Source: Gallibacterium faecale (lineage in GTDB: Bacteria > Pseudomonadota > Gammaproteobacteria > Enterobacterales > Pasteurellaceae). From it: a stretch of DNA of 64,000 bases. Shown piece after piece: positions 1 to 9,824 of the stretch. Position numbers and translations under genes: made by a program. The notes under the pieces are model-generated. The model had not been told where the DNA came from. It worked only from the letters and a program-made list of their open reading frames with translations, and did no database searches. The stretch's first letter is position 1. Each line of letters opens with the position of its first letter. The stretch is taken from the NCBI RefSeq assembly GCF_027920745.1, contig NZ_JAQIBB010000068.1, positions 9,347-73,346 on the forward strand, written 5' to 3'.

Positions 1-224
1 TTTTAAGCCTTTGTCAATTTATTTATTGCCTATGCCGCAATTTGCTTCGAGAGTAAGCAGTGGCAATGATGGGCTTGCCTCAGTGAGACACAACCGAAGT
101 AAGCCAAATAAAAGGCGGGCAAAATTTTACCAGTTTTTTAACTGAGAATATAGCGTAAAAAGTAAAAATCTATACAATGAGCCGTAATTTTTGCCAAATA
201 AATAAGAAAAAATGGTAGGTCGTT
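1..224. other. Intergenic region upstream of murJ
   Basis: I see no convincing gene or RNA here. The stretch 165-200 is AT-rich and contains a TATACAAT-like -10 candidate near 171-178, which may serve murJ, but no matching -35 is clear. In other genomes a neighbouring gene would begin upstream, but nothing readable enters from the left edge. Confidence 0.4.
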
Positions 225-1790
225 TTGAGTAAAGTTTTATTAAAATCAGGGATTATCGTGAGCAGTATGACATTACTGTCACGAATTTTAGGATTAGTGC
301 GTGATGTTGTTATTGCAAATCTACTAGGTGCGGGCGTAGCGGCAGATGTGTTTTTATTTGCTAACCGAATTCCTAATTTTTTACGCCGTTTATTTGCCGA
401 AGGTGCATTTTCTCAAGCCTTTGTGCCTGTATTAGCTGAATACCAAAAAGAGGGTGATTTAGATAAAACACGGGCTTTTATTGCTAAAGTATCAGGAACA
501 TTAGGGGGCTTAGTGACTATTGTTACATTACTGGCAATGATTGGTTCGCCAGTGGTTACAGCCATTTTTGGTACTGGTTGGTTTCTCGATTGGATGAATG
601 ATGGTGCTGAAGCAGAAAAATTTACTCAAGCATCATTATTGTTAAAAATTACCTTTCCTTATCTTTGGTTTATTACGTTAGTTGCGTTATCTGGAGCGAT
701 TCTAAATTCAATTGGTAAATTTGGTGTGATGTCATTTTCGCCAGTATTATTGAATGTTGCGATGATTGGTACTGCTTTATTTCTTGCGCCTCATTTAGAG
801 AACCCTAATCTTGGATTGGCGATGGGTATCTTTCTTGGTGGTTTATTACAGTTTTTATTCCAGATCCCTTTCTTAAAAAAAGCAGGATTATTAGTACGTC
901 CTCAGTGGGCATGGCGTGATCCCGGAGTAGTAAAAATTCGTACTTTAATGATTCCCGCCTTATTCGGGGTGTCAGTGAGTCAAATTAATTTATTGTTGGA
1001 TACCTTTATTGCTAGCTTCTTGATGACAGGATCAATTAGTTGGCTCTACTATTCTGATCGTTTACTAGAATTCCCATTAGGATTATTCGGTATTGCAATT
1101 TCTACAGTTATTTTACCAACGCTCTCCCGCCAACATGTACATAATGAAGATGTCAAAAGTAACCTTGCGTTCCGACAAACATTAGATTGGGGCGTAAGAA
1201 TGATCTTATTATTAGGCGTGCCAGCAATGGTAGGAATTGCTCTATTAGCACAACCTATGTTGTTGGTATTTTTTATGCGAGGTAATTTTGTGTTAAGCGA
1301 TGTACAAGCCACCTCTTACTCTTTATGGGCGTTTAATGCAGGATTATTAAGTTATATGCTGATTAAGATCCTAGCTAATGGCTATTATGCACGTAAAGAT
1401 ACGAAAACGCCTGTATGCTATGGCATTATTGCGATGGTAAGTAATATGTTGTTTAACCTCTTAGCTATTCAGTTTAGCTATGTAGGGTTAGCGATGGCTT
1501 CAGCAATGTCTGCAACCTTAAATGCCTTTTTATTATATCGAGGATTAGCAAAACAGGATGTTTATCATTTCTCAATGAAGAGTTTGATCTTTTTTGTCAA
1601 AGTAGTGCTTGCGGCAAGTGTGATGGGAGGCGTATTATTTTATTTCACACCAATGTTATCTGAATGGTATGCAATGCCTTTTGTTTGGCGAGTTGGTTGG
1701 TTAGGCGGCTTAATTGTAGCTGCCGCAATTTGTTATTTATTAGTATTAATTTTGCTTGGTGTGAGAAAAAGAGATTTATTGGCACACTAA
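225..1790 (+). CDS. murJ: Lipid II flippase MurJ
   Basis: Integral inner-membrane protein of the MOP/MurJ (MviN) family that flips the peptidoglycan precursor lipid II to the periplasmic face. The 521-residue product matches the family length (about 510-525). It opens with the typical N-terminus (SGIIVSSMTLLSRILGLVRD) and has about 14 hydrophobic segments spread over the whole chain. Start is TTG at 225; a short purine patch (GGTAGG) lies a few bases upstream. The EamA transporter gene follows after a single base, so the two are likely co-transcribed. Identification is firm; regulation is not visible. Confidence 0.95.
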   Translation: MSKVLLKSGIIVSSMTLLSRILGLVRDVVIANLLGAGVAADVFLFANRIPNFLRRLFAEGAFSQAFVPVLAEYQKEGDLDKTRAFIAKVSGTLGGLVTIVTLLAMIGSPVVTAIFGTGWFLDWMNDGAEAEKFTQASLLLKITFPYLWFITLVALSGAILNSIGKFGVMSFSPVLLNVAMIGTALFLAPHLENPNLGLAMGIFLGGLLQFLFQIPFLKKAGLLVRPQWAWRDPGVVKIRTLMIPALFGVSVSQINLLLDTFIASFLMTGSISWLYYSDRLLEFPLGLFGIAISTVILPTLSRQHVHNEDVKSNLAFRQTLDWGVRMILLLGVPAMVGIALLAQPMLLVFFMRGNFVLSDVQATSYSLWAFNAGLLSYMLIKILANGYYARKDTKTPVCYGIIAMVSNMLFNLLAIQFSYVGLAMASAMSATLNAFLLYRGLAKQDVYHFSMKSLIFFVKVVLAASVMGGVLFYFTPMLSEWYAMPFVWRVGWLGGLIVAAAICYLLVLILLGVRKRDLLAH

Positions 1791-1791
1791 T

Positions 1792-2652
1792 ATGAGCATT
1801 TTACAATCAATGTGGATGGTTTTTGCCAGTGCAACTTTTGCAATCATGGCAGCGTTTATCAAACTTGCCGCTGAAGATGGGGCAAGTTTGGGCGCAATCA
1901 TTTTTACTCGAGGTTTACCATCAGTTATATTGATTTGGTTGTGGGTATTATTTGATCGTCAACATAGAAGTTTTAAGACCCCACGTTTACGTTCTCATCT
2001 TTCTCGCAGTATTTTTGGTGTTATTTCTATTTGGTGCGGATTTTATGCTTATGCTCATTTACCTTTAGCTACCGCAGCTAGTTTAAATTATACCACCACA
2101 TTATTTATTACTTTTTGGACGGTTCTTACTTCTGTTGTTGCTCGAAGTGTCATCCAGATTTTAGCCGTTGGACTCGGGTTCTTAGGCGTACTCGTGGTAT
2201 TACGTCCCAGCATTAATGCCCAAGATTGGTTTGCAATTTTAGTTGGCATATTGGCGGGATTAAGTGCTACTGGGGCGGTATTGACCGTGAAAAGATTAGG
2301 ACAATCAGGTGAGCCCGTATGGCGGACAGTATTTTATTTCTCTGTATCAGTGACAGTCATTGGTTTTTTAGGTTTCTTGTTTGCTGATAATTATGTAGCC
2401 GATTTCCATTCAACCGGCTATTTATTAGGTATCGGTATTTTTGGTTTATTAGGGCAGTTAGGACTAACTCGTTCTTTCAGTTATGGTGCAACCGTATTAA
2501 CAGCCACTTTGCAATATACAGCGATTATTTTTTCCGCATTACTTAGTTTATGGTTATGGGATACTTCGATTGATTTGTTAAGTTGGCTAGGAATGTTAGT
2601 GATCGTTGCCTCTGGCGGGTTATGTGCATACGCCGCTAAAAAATCATCTTAA
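1792..2652 (+). CDS. EamA/DMT-superfamily membrane transporter
   Basis: Drug/metabolite transporter superfamily protein of 286 residues with about ten transmembrane helices in two homologous EamA halves (roughly residues 5-135 and 147-280). The substrate cannot be read from sequence; members export amino acids, nucleotides or other small metabolites. It starts one base after the murJ stop, which suggests translational coupling, yet nothing ties it functionally to lipid II flipping. A second, clearly different EamA gene lies at 57422. Family assignment is sure, function is open. Confidence 0.85.
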   Translation: MSILQSMWMVFASATFAIMAAFIKLAAEDGASLGAIIFTRGLPSVILIWLWVLFDRQHRSFKTPRLRSHLSRSIFGVISIWCGFYAYAHLPLATAASLNYTTTLFITFWTVLTSVVARSVIQILAVGLGFLGVLVVLRPSINAQDWFAILVGILAGLSATGAVLTVKRLGQSGEPVWRTVFYFSVSVTVIGFLGFLFADNYVADFHSTGYLLGIGIFGLLGQLGLTRSFSYGATVLTATLQYTAIIFSALLSLWLWDTSIDLLSWLGMLVIVASGGLCAYAAKKSS

Positions 2653-2688
2653 GCAGAATGTTCCGATGACAGCAATGGGGTATGACGT

Positions 2689-2717
2689 TTTACACCCTAT
2701 GACAATCTGCGTATAAT
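2689..2717 (+). promoter_or_regulatory. Sigma-70 promoter of ribF
   Basis: A -35 hexamer TTTACA (2689-2694) is followed after exactly 17 bases by a consensus -10 TATAAT (2712-2717). The ribF start lies 43 bases beyond the -10. The site separates ribF from the murJ/EamA pair. Confidence 0.7.
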
Positions 2718-2759
2718 ACCCGCATTTTTTGTAACCTTTTTGATGAGCTAATAGCAATA

Positions 2760-3698
2760 ATGCAGTTAATTCGAGGTCTTTATAATTTACCTACCTTTCC
2801 GCAAGGTTGTGCACTGACTATCGGTAATTTTGATGGTGTGCATTTAGGGCATCAAACCATTTTGCGGCATCTTAAGCAAAAAGCAGCACAATTAGGGTTA
2901 CCAACAGTTGTGATGTTATTTGAACCACAAGCAAAAGAATTTTTCTTAAAAGAGAAAGCCCCCGCTCGTTTAATGCGTTTGCGTGATAAGCTTACTCACT
3001 TAGCTCGTTTTGATATTGATTACGTTTTTTGTGTTTCGTTCAATCAGCATTTTGCACAACAAACCACTACGGAATTCATTCAACATTATTTAATTGATAA
3101 ATTGAAAGTTAAATTCCTCAGCGTAGGTGATGATTTTCGGTTTGGTGTGAATCGGAGTGGTAATTTCACGACTTTACAAGCTGCAGGCAAACAGTATGGT
3201 TTCCAAGTAGAAAATAATACGAGTTATTGTTTAGCTAATTTGCGTGTAAGCAGTACCGCGATTCGTCAGGCATTAGCAGAAGATAAGCTCGATCAAGTCG
3301 AGCAAATGCTAGGGCGTCCATATAGTATTTTAGGACGAGTTGTGCATGGTAATGAATTAGGGAGAACGATTGGGTTTCCAACCGCCAACATTGGATTACA
3401 CCGTAATGTGAACCCGATTCAAGGGGTATATGCAGTAGAAATTAGGGATAAGCTAGGTAATCATCACTATGGTGTTGCTAATGTTGGTAATCGACCAACC
3501 ATTAATGGAGTAAAACCTTTATTAGAAGTTCATCTATTTGATTTTAATGGTGATCTTTACGGGAAAACCTTAGAAATTTTCTTCAAGTCTAAATTACGTT
3601 CAGAAATTAAATTCCCATCATTTGATGCATTGCGTGCACAAATTGCACGTGATGCGGAAAATGCAAAAATGTATTTTCAACAAAATGGTGAAAAATAA
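2760..3698 (+). CDS. ribF: Bifunctional riboflavin kinase / FAD synthetase
   Basis: Converts riboflavin to FMN and then FMN to FAD in the cytoplasm. The N-terminal FMN adenylyltransferase domain carries the nucleotidyltransferase signature GNFDGVHLGH (residues 22-31); the C-terminal flavokinase domain carries the PTAN motif around residue 207. Length 312 is typical (E. coli about 313). Its own sigma-70 promoter lies just upstream. The order ribF-ileS-lspA-ispH is conserved in many gammaproteobacteria. The product also supplies cofactor for NqrB, NqrC and NqrF encoded further along, although that link is only metabolic. Confidence 0.96.
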   Translation: MQLIRGLYNLPTFPQGCALTIGNFDGVHLGHQTILRHLKQKAAQLGLPTVVMLFEPQAKEFFLKEKAPARLMRLRDKLTHLARFDIDYVFCVSFNQHFAQQTTTEFIQHYLIDKLKVKFLSVGDDFRFGVNRSGNFTTLQAAGKQYGFQVENNTSYCLANLRVSSTAIRQALAEDKLDQVEQMLGRPYSILGRVVHGNELGRTIGFPTANIGLHRNVNPIQGVYAVEIRDKLGNHHYGVANVGNRPTINGVKPLLEVHLFDFNGDLYGKTLEIFFKSKLRSEIKFPSFDALRAQIARDAENAKMYFQQNGEK

Positions 3699-3841
3699 TC
3701 AAATTTTTTGATAAGTTTGTTTGCATAGCGATCTAAAAAAAGCTATAAAAGAGCGTTTACCAGCGAGATTTTGGTAGTAATGATAGAAATCTAGCTAATT
3801 CAATTTGATTTAACTTTTATTATTATTTACGGAATAAAAAC

Positions 3842-6661
3842 ATGTCTAAAGAAACAACTGATTATAAAAGCACGTTAAACCTGCCTGAAACAGGTTTCCC
3901 AATGCGTGGTGATTTGGCAAAACGTGAGCCTGCCATGTTAAAAAATTGGTATGACAAAAATCTTTATCAAAAGATCCGTCAGGCAAGTAAAGGGAAGAAA
4001 ACATTTATTTTGCACGATGGCCCTCCTTATGCAAATGGTACGATCCATATTGGACATGCAGTAAATAAAATTTTAAAAGATATTATTGTTAAATCAAAAA
4101 CAGCACTTGGTTATGACTCTCCTTATATTCCAGGTTGGGACTGCCATGGATTACCGATTGAACTTAAAGTAGAAGGATTAGTGGGTAAGCCAAATGAAAA
4201 AGTATCTGCAGCGGAATTCCGTGAAGCATGCCGTGCTTATGCAAAAGAGCAAGTTGAAGGACAGAAAAAAGATTTCATTCGTTTAGGGGTGATTGGGGAT
4301 TGGGACAATCCTTATCTCACCATGAATTTTGCGACAGAAGCGAATATTATTCGTACTTTAGGCAATGTGATTAAAAATGGTCACCTCTACAAAGGTTCAA
4401 AACCTGTTCATTGGTGTTTAGATTGTGGCTCGGCATTGGCAGAAGCGGAAGTTGAATATTACGATAAAACCTCCCCATCAATTTATGTGCGTTTTAATGC
4501 AGTAGATGAAGCCGCAGTATTAGCGAAATTCAATTTACAACAAACAGGCGAAGGAAAAATTTCTGCTGTTATTTGGACGACAACACCATGGACATTACCA
4601 TCTAACCGTGCCATTGCGTTACATCCAGAATTAGAATATCAATTAATTCAAGTTAATGGTGAACGTTTAATTTTAACCACAGAACTTGTTGATAGTGTGA
4701 TGAAAGCGATTGGTGCAAGTGACTATCAGGTACTTGGTATTGCTAAAGGAAAAGATTTAGAGTTATTACAATTCCAACATCCTTTCTATGATTATGTTGT
4801 GCCATTTATCCTTGGTGAACATGTGGGGAATGATGCAGGTACAGGGTTAGTACATACCGCACCAGATCATGGTCATGATGACTTTATTGTAGGGCAACAA
4901 TATAACTTACCAATGGCTGGCCTCATTGGTAATGATGGTAAATTTAATAGCCAAGCTCAATTCTTTGCAGGTGAAAATGTCTTTGATGCTAATCCATTAG
5001 TTGTCAAAAAATTGGAAGAGGTGGGAGCATTATTAAAAGTCGAGAAGATCTCGCATAGTTATCCACACTGCTGGCGTCATAAAACACCGATTATTTTCCG
5101 TGCGACACCACAATGGTTTATCGGTATGGATGTTAAAGGGCTACGTACCCAAGCATTAGGCGAAATTAAACGTGTACGTTGGATTCCAGATTGGGGACAA
5201 GCTCGTATTGAGTCAATGGTCGCAAATCGTCCAGACTGGTGTATTTCTCGCCAACGTACTTGGGGTGTACCATTAACTTTATTTATTCATAAAGAAACCG
5301 AAGCGTTACATCCACGTACTTTAGAATTAATTGAAGAAGTGGCTAAACGCGTAGAAGAAAAAGGTATCCAAGCATGGTGGGATCTCGATATTAATGAAGT
5401 ATTAGGGGAAGACGCTAAAGAGTATCAAAAAGTACCTGATACCCTAGATGTTTGGTTTGACTCTGGATCAACGTATTCTGCGGTTGCAAAACATCGTCCT
5501 GAATTTGGTGGTAATGAAGTTGATATGTATCTTGAAGGTTCAGACCAACATCGTGGTTGGTTCATGTCTTCTTTAATGTTATCAACAGCAACGGATAATA
5601 AATCACCATATAAACAAGTATTAACACACGGATTTACCGTTGATGGACAAGGACGCAAGATGTCTAAATCAATCGGTAATATTGTTACACCACAAGAAGT
5701 TATGGATAAATTTGGTGGTGATATTTTACGCTTATGGGTTGGTTCATCAGACTATACAGGCGAAATTGCGGTATCAGATGAAATCTTTAAGCGTGCGGCA
5801 GATTCATATCGCCGTATCCGTAATACTGCACGTTTCTTATTAGCTAACTTAAATGGTTTTGATCCAAAACGTGATATGGTGCCAGCAGAGCAAATGATTG
5901 TGTTAGATCGTTGGGCAGTAGCTTGTGCATTACAGGCACAAGAAGAGATCAAACATTCTTATGATAATTATCAATTCCATGAAGTCGTACAACGTATTAT
6001 GCGTTTCTGCTCAATTGAAATGGGATCATTCTATTTAGATATTATCAAAGACCGTCAATATACAACGAAAGCGGATAGTATTGCTCGTCGTAGTTGTCAA
6101 ACTGCGTTATATCATATTGCAGAAGCGTTAGTGCGCTGGATTGCACCAATTCTTTCATTCACTGCAGATGAAATCTGGCAATATTTACCAGGCAAACGTA
6201 GTGAATTTGTCTTTATGGAAGAGTTCTATAATGGGCTATTTGCGTTAGCAGATGATGAAGCAATGAATGATGCTTACTGGCAGGAAGTGCTAAAAGTAAG
6301 AGCAGAAGTTAACCGTGTGTTAGAACAAGCTCGTAATGATAAAGTTATTGGTGCTGCGTTAGCAGCAGAAGTGACTTTATATGCTAACCCACATTATAGT
6401 AATTTATTAGCAAAATTAGGTGATGAATTACGTTTTGTATTAATTACATCTAAAGCAGAAGTAAAACCGTTGGCAGATGCAGATGTTGCAGAAGGTGAAT
6501 TAAGCGGATTAGCTGTAAAAGTTGTCGCATCACAAGCGGAAAAATGTCCTCGTTGTTGGCATTATTCTGATACAGTAGGACAAAATAGCGAACATCCACA
6601 CCTCTGTTCTCGTTGTGTAGAGAATGTTGCAGGTGAAGGTGAAACTCGTCAATTTGCTTAA
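3842..6661 (+). CDS. ileS: Isoleucyl-tRNA synthetase
   Basis: Class Ia aminoacyl-tRNA synthetase charging tRNA-Ile, with an editing domain that removes misactivated valine. The 939-residue protein has the HIGH motif near residue 69, the CP1 editing insert (TTTPWTLPSNRAIA region near 245), KMSKS near residue 606 and a C-terminal zinc-binding module with two CxxC pairs (CPRC and CSRC). Length matches E. coli IleS (938). A strong rho-independent terminator lies directly downstream, so lspA-ispH probably has additional promoter input. Confidence 0.98.
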   Translation: MSKETTDYKSTLNLPETGFPMRGDLAKREPAMLKNWYDKNLYQKIRQASKGKKTFILHDGPPYANGTIHIGHAVNKILKDIIVKSKTALGYDSPYIPGWDCHGLPIELKVEGLVGKPNEKVSAAEFREACRAYAKEQVEGQKKDFIRLGVIGDWDNPYLTMNFATEANIIRTLGNVIKNGHLYKGSKPVHWCLDCGSALAEAEVEYYDKTSPSIYVRFNAVDEAAVLAKFNLQQTGEGKISAVIWTTTPWTLPSNRAIALHPELEYQLIQVNGERLILTTELVDSVMKAIGASDYQVLGIAKGKDLELLQFQHPFYDYVVPFILGEHVGNDAGTGLVHTAPDHGHDDFIVGQQYNLPMAGLIGNDGKFNSQAQFFAGENVFDANPLVVKKLEEVGALLKVEKISHSYPHCWRHKTPIIFRATPQWFIGMDVKGLRTQALGEIKRVRWIPDWGQARIESMVANRPDWCISRQRTWGVPLTLFIHKETEALHPRTLELIEEVAKRVEEKGIQAWWDLDINEVLGEDAKEYQKVPDTLDVWFDSGSTYSAVAKHRPEFGGNEVDMYLEGSDQHRGWFMSSLMLSTATDNKSPYKQVLTHGFTVDGQGRKMSKSIGNIVTPQEVMDKFGGDILRLWVGSSDYTGEIAVSDEIFKRAADSYRRIRNTARFLLANLNGFDPKRDMVPAEQMIVLDRWAVACALQAQEEIKHSYDNYQFHEVVQRIMRFCSIEMGSFYLDIIKDRQYTTKADSIARRSCQTALYHIAEALVRWIAPILSFTADEIWQYLPGKRSEFVFMEEFYNGLFALADDEAMNDAYWQEVLKVRAEVNRVLEQARNDKVIGAALAAEVTLYANPHYSNLLAKLGDELRFVLITSKAEVKPLADADVAEGELSGLAVKVVASQAEKCPRCWHYSDTVGQNSEHPHLCSRCVENVAGEGETRQFA

Positions 6662-6692
6662 TTTGGTTTTATTAAAGCTAAAATTAATCGGA

Positions 6693-6730
6693 GATCACTG
6701 CTAGGATTGACTTAGCAGTGATCCTTTTTT
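6693..6730 (+). terminator. Rho-independent terminator after ileS
   Basis: An 11-bp perfect stem (6693-6703 with 6713-6723), a 9-base loop and a run of T residues immediately after. It lies 32 bases past the ileS stop. Confidence 0.85.
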
Positions 6731-6772
6731 ATGGTGAAAGAGTAAATTGTCTTTAGATAAAAATCAGTAGAA

Positions 6773-7282
6773 ATGAGCGTGTTTATGAAGCAAAAACAAG
6801 CAAATGGATTAATTTTTTTGTGGTTAAGTGTCGTAGCATTTGTCCTTGATTTAGGAACAAAATGGCTGGTTGTAACACGTTTTGAGCTATATGAAAGTAT
6901 CAATATATTACCGATTTTTAATTTAACTTATGTAAGAAACTACGGTGCGGCATTTAGTTTTTTAGCCGATCATAGTGGCTGGCAAAAATATTTTTTTGTA
7001 TTAATTGCCGTAGCGATTTCTAGTTTATTGTTATTTTGGTTAGCACGTTCGCCACGAAATAAAACACTGCTCAATAGCGCTTATGCGTTGATTATCGGTG
7101 GTGCATTAGCCAATATGGTCGATCGTGTATATCATGGTTTTGTTGTTGATTTTCTTGATTTTTATTGGCGTATTTATCATTACCCAGTCTTTAATGTTGC
7201 TGATATTGCAATTTGTGTTGGTGCAGGGTTAATGATTTTAGATTATATAAAGAATGATAAGAAAGGCTCGCAGGAAGGTTAA
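6773..7282 (+). CDS. lspA: Lipoprotein signal peptidase (signal peptidase II)
   Basis: Inner-membrane aspartyl protease that cleaves prolipoprotein signal peptides after diacylglyceryl modification. Four transmembrane segments and both catalytic-aspartate signatures are present: GGALANMVDR around residue 103 and FNVADIAI around residue 143. Either ATG at 6773 or ATG at 6782 could start the protein; the shorter form (166 residues) is closer to E. coli (164). The stop is followed two bases later by the ispH start, an arrangement conserved in enterobacteria and Pasteurellaceae. The window encodes at least one substrate (YajG) and probably more. Confidence 0.95.
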   Translation: MSVFMKQKQANGLIFLWLSVVAFVLDLGTKWLVVTRFELYESINILPIFNLTYVRNYGAAFSFLADHSGWQKYFFVLIAVAISSLLLFWLARSPRNKTLLNSAYALIIGGALANMVDRVYHGFVVDFLDFYWRIYHYPVFNVADIAICVGAGLMILDYIKNDKKGSQEG

Positions 7283-7284
7283 TT

Positions 7285-8229
7285 ATGAAGATTATCTTAG
7301 CCAATCCAAGAGGATTTTGTGCTGGTGTTGACCGAGCAATTAGTATTGTTGAATTAGCTTTAGAAATTCATGGCGCACCAATTTATGTGCGTCATGAAGT
7401 TGTACACAATCGTTTTGTGGTAGAAGGATTACGTCAGCGAGGAGCGATTTTTGTCGAGGAATTGAGTGAAGTACCAGATGGTGCGATTGTCATATTTTCA
7501 GCCCATGGTGTTTCTCAGGCAGTGCGTCAAGAAGCAAAGGATCGTAATTTAAAGGTGTTTGATGCGACTTGTCCGTTGGTAACAAAAGTTCATATGCAGG
7601 TGGCTCGAGCAAGCCGTAAAGGGACAAAGGCAATCTTAATTGGGCATAAAGGACACCCAGAAGTTGAAGGCACGATGGGACAATATGATAATCAATCGGG
7701 GGGGATTTATTTAATCGAGGATGTAGAGGATATTGTAAAGCTTCCTGTGTCTGATCAAGATGATTTAACCTTTATGACGCAAACAACATTATCAATTGAT
7801 GACACAGTCGAAGTCATTGAAGCATTAAAAGCGAAATACCCTGCGATTCAAGGGCCACGTAAGAATGATATCTGTTATGCGACAACCAATCGTCAGCATG
7901 CAGTGAAAGAGTTAGCGGTACAGTCAGATTTAGTTATAGTAGTAGGTTCTAAAAATTCATCTAATTCTAATCGTTTAGCGGAATTGGCTTCTCGGATGGG
8001 CGTGGCTGCTAAGTTAATTGATGATGCTGCTGATATTGATCCTACTTGGTTAGAAAATGTAAAAGTGATTGGTATTACAGCAGGAGCTTCAGCGCCAGAA
8101 GTCTTGGTTCAATCCGTAGTTCGTCGTTTAGTAGAATTAGGCGCAACTTCAGTAGAAGAGTTAGCTGGATGTGAAGAAAATACTGTGTTTGAAGTACCAA
8201 AAGAGTTACGGATCACAGAAGTAAATTAA
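7285..8229 (+). CDS. ispH: 4-hydroxy-3-methylbut-2-enyl diphosphate reductase
   Basis: Last enzyme of the MEP isoprenoid pathway: an iron-sulfur protein reducing HMBPP to isopentenyl and dimethylallyl diphosphate. The three cluster-binding cysteines are visible in PRGFCAGVDRA (near residue 12), DATCPLVTKVH (near 96) and ICYATTNRQ (near 197), and the HEVVHN and SAHGVS histidine motifs are present. Length 314 equals the family norm (E. coli 316). Coupled to lspA by a two-base gap. Confidence 0.97.
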   Translation: MKIILANPRGFCAGVDRAISIVELALEIHGAPIYVRHEVVHNRFVVEGLRQRGAIFVEELSEVPDGAIVIFSAHGVSQAVRQEAKDRNLKVFDATCPLVTKVHMQVARASRKGTKAILIGHKGHPEVEGTMGQYDNQSGGIYLIEDVEDIVKLPVSDQDDLTFMTQTTLSIDDTVEVIEALKAKYPAIQGPRKNDICYATTNRQHAVKELAVQSDLVIVVGSKNSSNSNRLAELASRMGVAAKLIDDAADIDPTWLENVKVIGITAGASAPEVLVQSVVRRLVELGATSVEELAGCEENTVFEVPKELRITEVN

Positions 8230-8252
8230 GTAGCAAAAGCCTATTACAAAAC

Positions 8253-8294
8253 AAAAAATCGCACAGTGTATTGCTATTACTGTGCGATTTTTTT
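8253..8294. terminator. Bidirectional terminator between ispH and gnd
   Basis: Perfect inverted repeat with a 14-bp stem including A/T tails (8253-8267 with 8279-8294), flanked by A-runs on one side and T-runs on the other, so it can stop transcription from both the convergent ispH and gnd genes. Confidence 0.85.
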
Positions 8295-8306
8295 GTCAGT
8301 TATTGA

Positions 8307-9761
8307 CTATACATCATAAGTAGTTGATGCGGTATCACCACCATGTCCAGTCCAGTTAGTATGGAAGAATTCACCGCGTGGTTTATCGGTACGTTCATAA
8401 GTATGTGCACCGAAGTAGTCACGTTGAGCTTGAAGTAAGTTTGCTGGTAAACGTGCCGTAGTATAACCATCTAAGAAGGTTAATGCAGATGCCATACAAG
8501 GCATTGGTAATCCAATTTCTACTGCTTTAGCAACGACTTGACGCCATGCAGTTAAACAATCTTTTAAGATGCTATTGAAATAAGGGTCAGAACCTAAGAA
8601 TACGAGATCTGGATTTGCTGTATAAGCATCACGAATATTACCTAGGAATGCACTGCGGATAATGCAACCTTCACGCCATAAGAGGGCTGTATTACCATAG
8701 TTAAGATCCCATTGATAGTTTTCTGAGGCTTCACGAATTAACATAAAGCCTTGCGCATAAGAGATAATTTTTGATGCAAGTAATGCTTTACGTACCGCTT
8801 CTACCCATTCTTTCTTATCACCATTTACTGGTTGAATTGTATTATCAAATAATTTTGCAGCTGCTAGGCGTTGTTCTTTAAATGAAGAAACACAACGAGC
8901 AAAAACAGCTTCACTAATTAATGTTAATGGAATACCAAGATCTAACGCATTAATTCCTGTCCATTTACCAGTTCCTTTTTGACCTGCAGTATCAAGAATT
9001 TTTTCAACTAATGGTTGACCATCTTCATCTTGGTAAGCAAGAATATCAGCAGTAATATCAATTAAGTAGCTGCTTAATTCAGTGTTTTTCCATTCACTAA
9101 AGATCGCTTGCATTTCAGGATAACTTAACCCTAAACCCTCTTTGAGGAAGTGGTATGCTTCACAAATTAATTGCATATCACCGTATTCAATCCCGTTATG
9201 TACCATTTTAACGAAATGACCAGCACCATCTTTACCTACCCAATCACAGCAAGGCTCACCTGCTGGTGTTTTAGCTGAAATAGCTTGTAGGATTGGTTTA
9301 ACATATGGCCAAGCTTCTTCATTACCTCCTGGCATAATTGATGGACCACGTCTTGCCCCTTCTTCACCACCAGATACACCAGTACCAATAAAGCGAATAC
9401 CTTTCTCTTTTAATGCCGCAACGCGACGGTTTGTATCCGGGTAATTTGAATTTCCACCATCAATAATAATATCGCCAGCTTCAAGATAAGGCACAAGATT
9501 ATCAATGAATTGATCAATCACGTTTCCAGCACGTACCATTAACATAATTTTGCGTGGTTTTTCGAGTTTATCGACAAGATCTTGTAATGAATAAGCACCA
9601 ATAATATTAGTCCCTTTTGCCGCACCTTGAAGAAATTCATCAACTTTTGAAGTTGTACGGTTATAAGCAACTACTTTAAACCCGTGGTCATTCATATTTA
9701 AAATGAGGTTTTGTCCCATTACCGCTAAACCGATAACACCAATATCGCCTTTTTGGCTCAT
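8307..9761 (-). CDS. gnd: 6-phosphogluconate dehydrogenase, decarboxylating
   Basis: Third enzyme of the oxidative pentose phosphate pathway, producing ribulose-5-phosphate, CO2 and NADPH. The N-terminal Rossmann motif (IGLAVMGQNL, residues 10-19), the substrate signature (GVSGGEEGARRGPS) and the catalytic KMVHNGIEYGDM segment are intact. Length 484 is normal. It is the last gene of a minus-strand cluster starting with zwf; 63 bases separate it from the acetyltransferase gene upstream. Confidence 0.98.
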   Translation of the reverse strand: MSQKGDIGVIGLAVMGQNLILNMNDHGFKVVAYNRTTSKVDEFLQGAAKGTNIIGAYSLQDLVDKLEKPRKIMLMVRAGNVIDQFIDNLVPYLEAGDIIIDGGNSNYPDTNRRVAALKEKGIRFIGTGVSGGEEGARRGPSIMPGGNEEAWPYVKPILQAISAKTPAGEPCCDWVGKDGAGHFVKMVHNGIEYGDMQLICEAYHFLKEGLGLSYPEMQAIFSEWKNTELSSYLIDITADILAYQDEDGQPLVEKILDTAGQKGTGKWTGINALDLGIPLTLISEAVFARCVSSFKEQRLAAAKLFDNTIQPVNGDKKEWVEAVRKALLASKIISYAQGFMLIREASENYQWDLNYGNTALLWREGCIIRSAFLGNIRDAYTANPDLVFLGSDPYFNSILKDCLTAWRQVVAKAVEIGLPMPCMASALTFLDGYTTARLPANLLQAQRDYFGAHTYERTDKPRGEFFHTNWTGHGGDTASTTYDV

Positions 9762-9824
9762 ATTTTGCTCCTGTATTTTCCCAATATTTAAGTTAACTAT
9801 ATTTGTTATATAGCTGTGAAACCT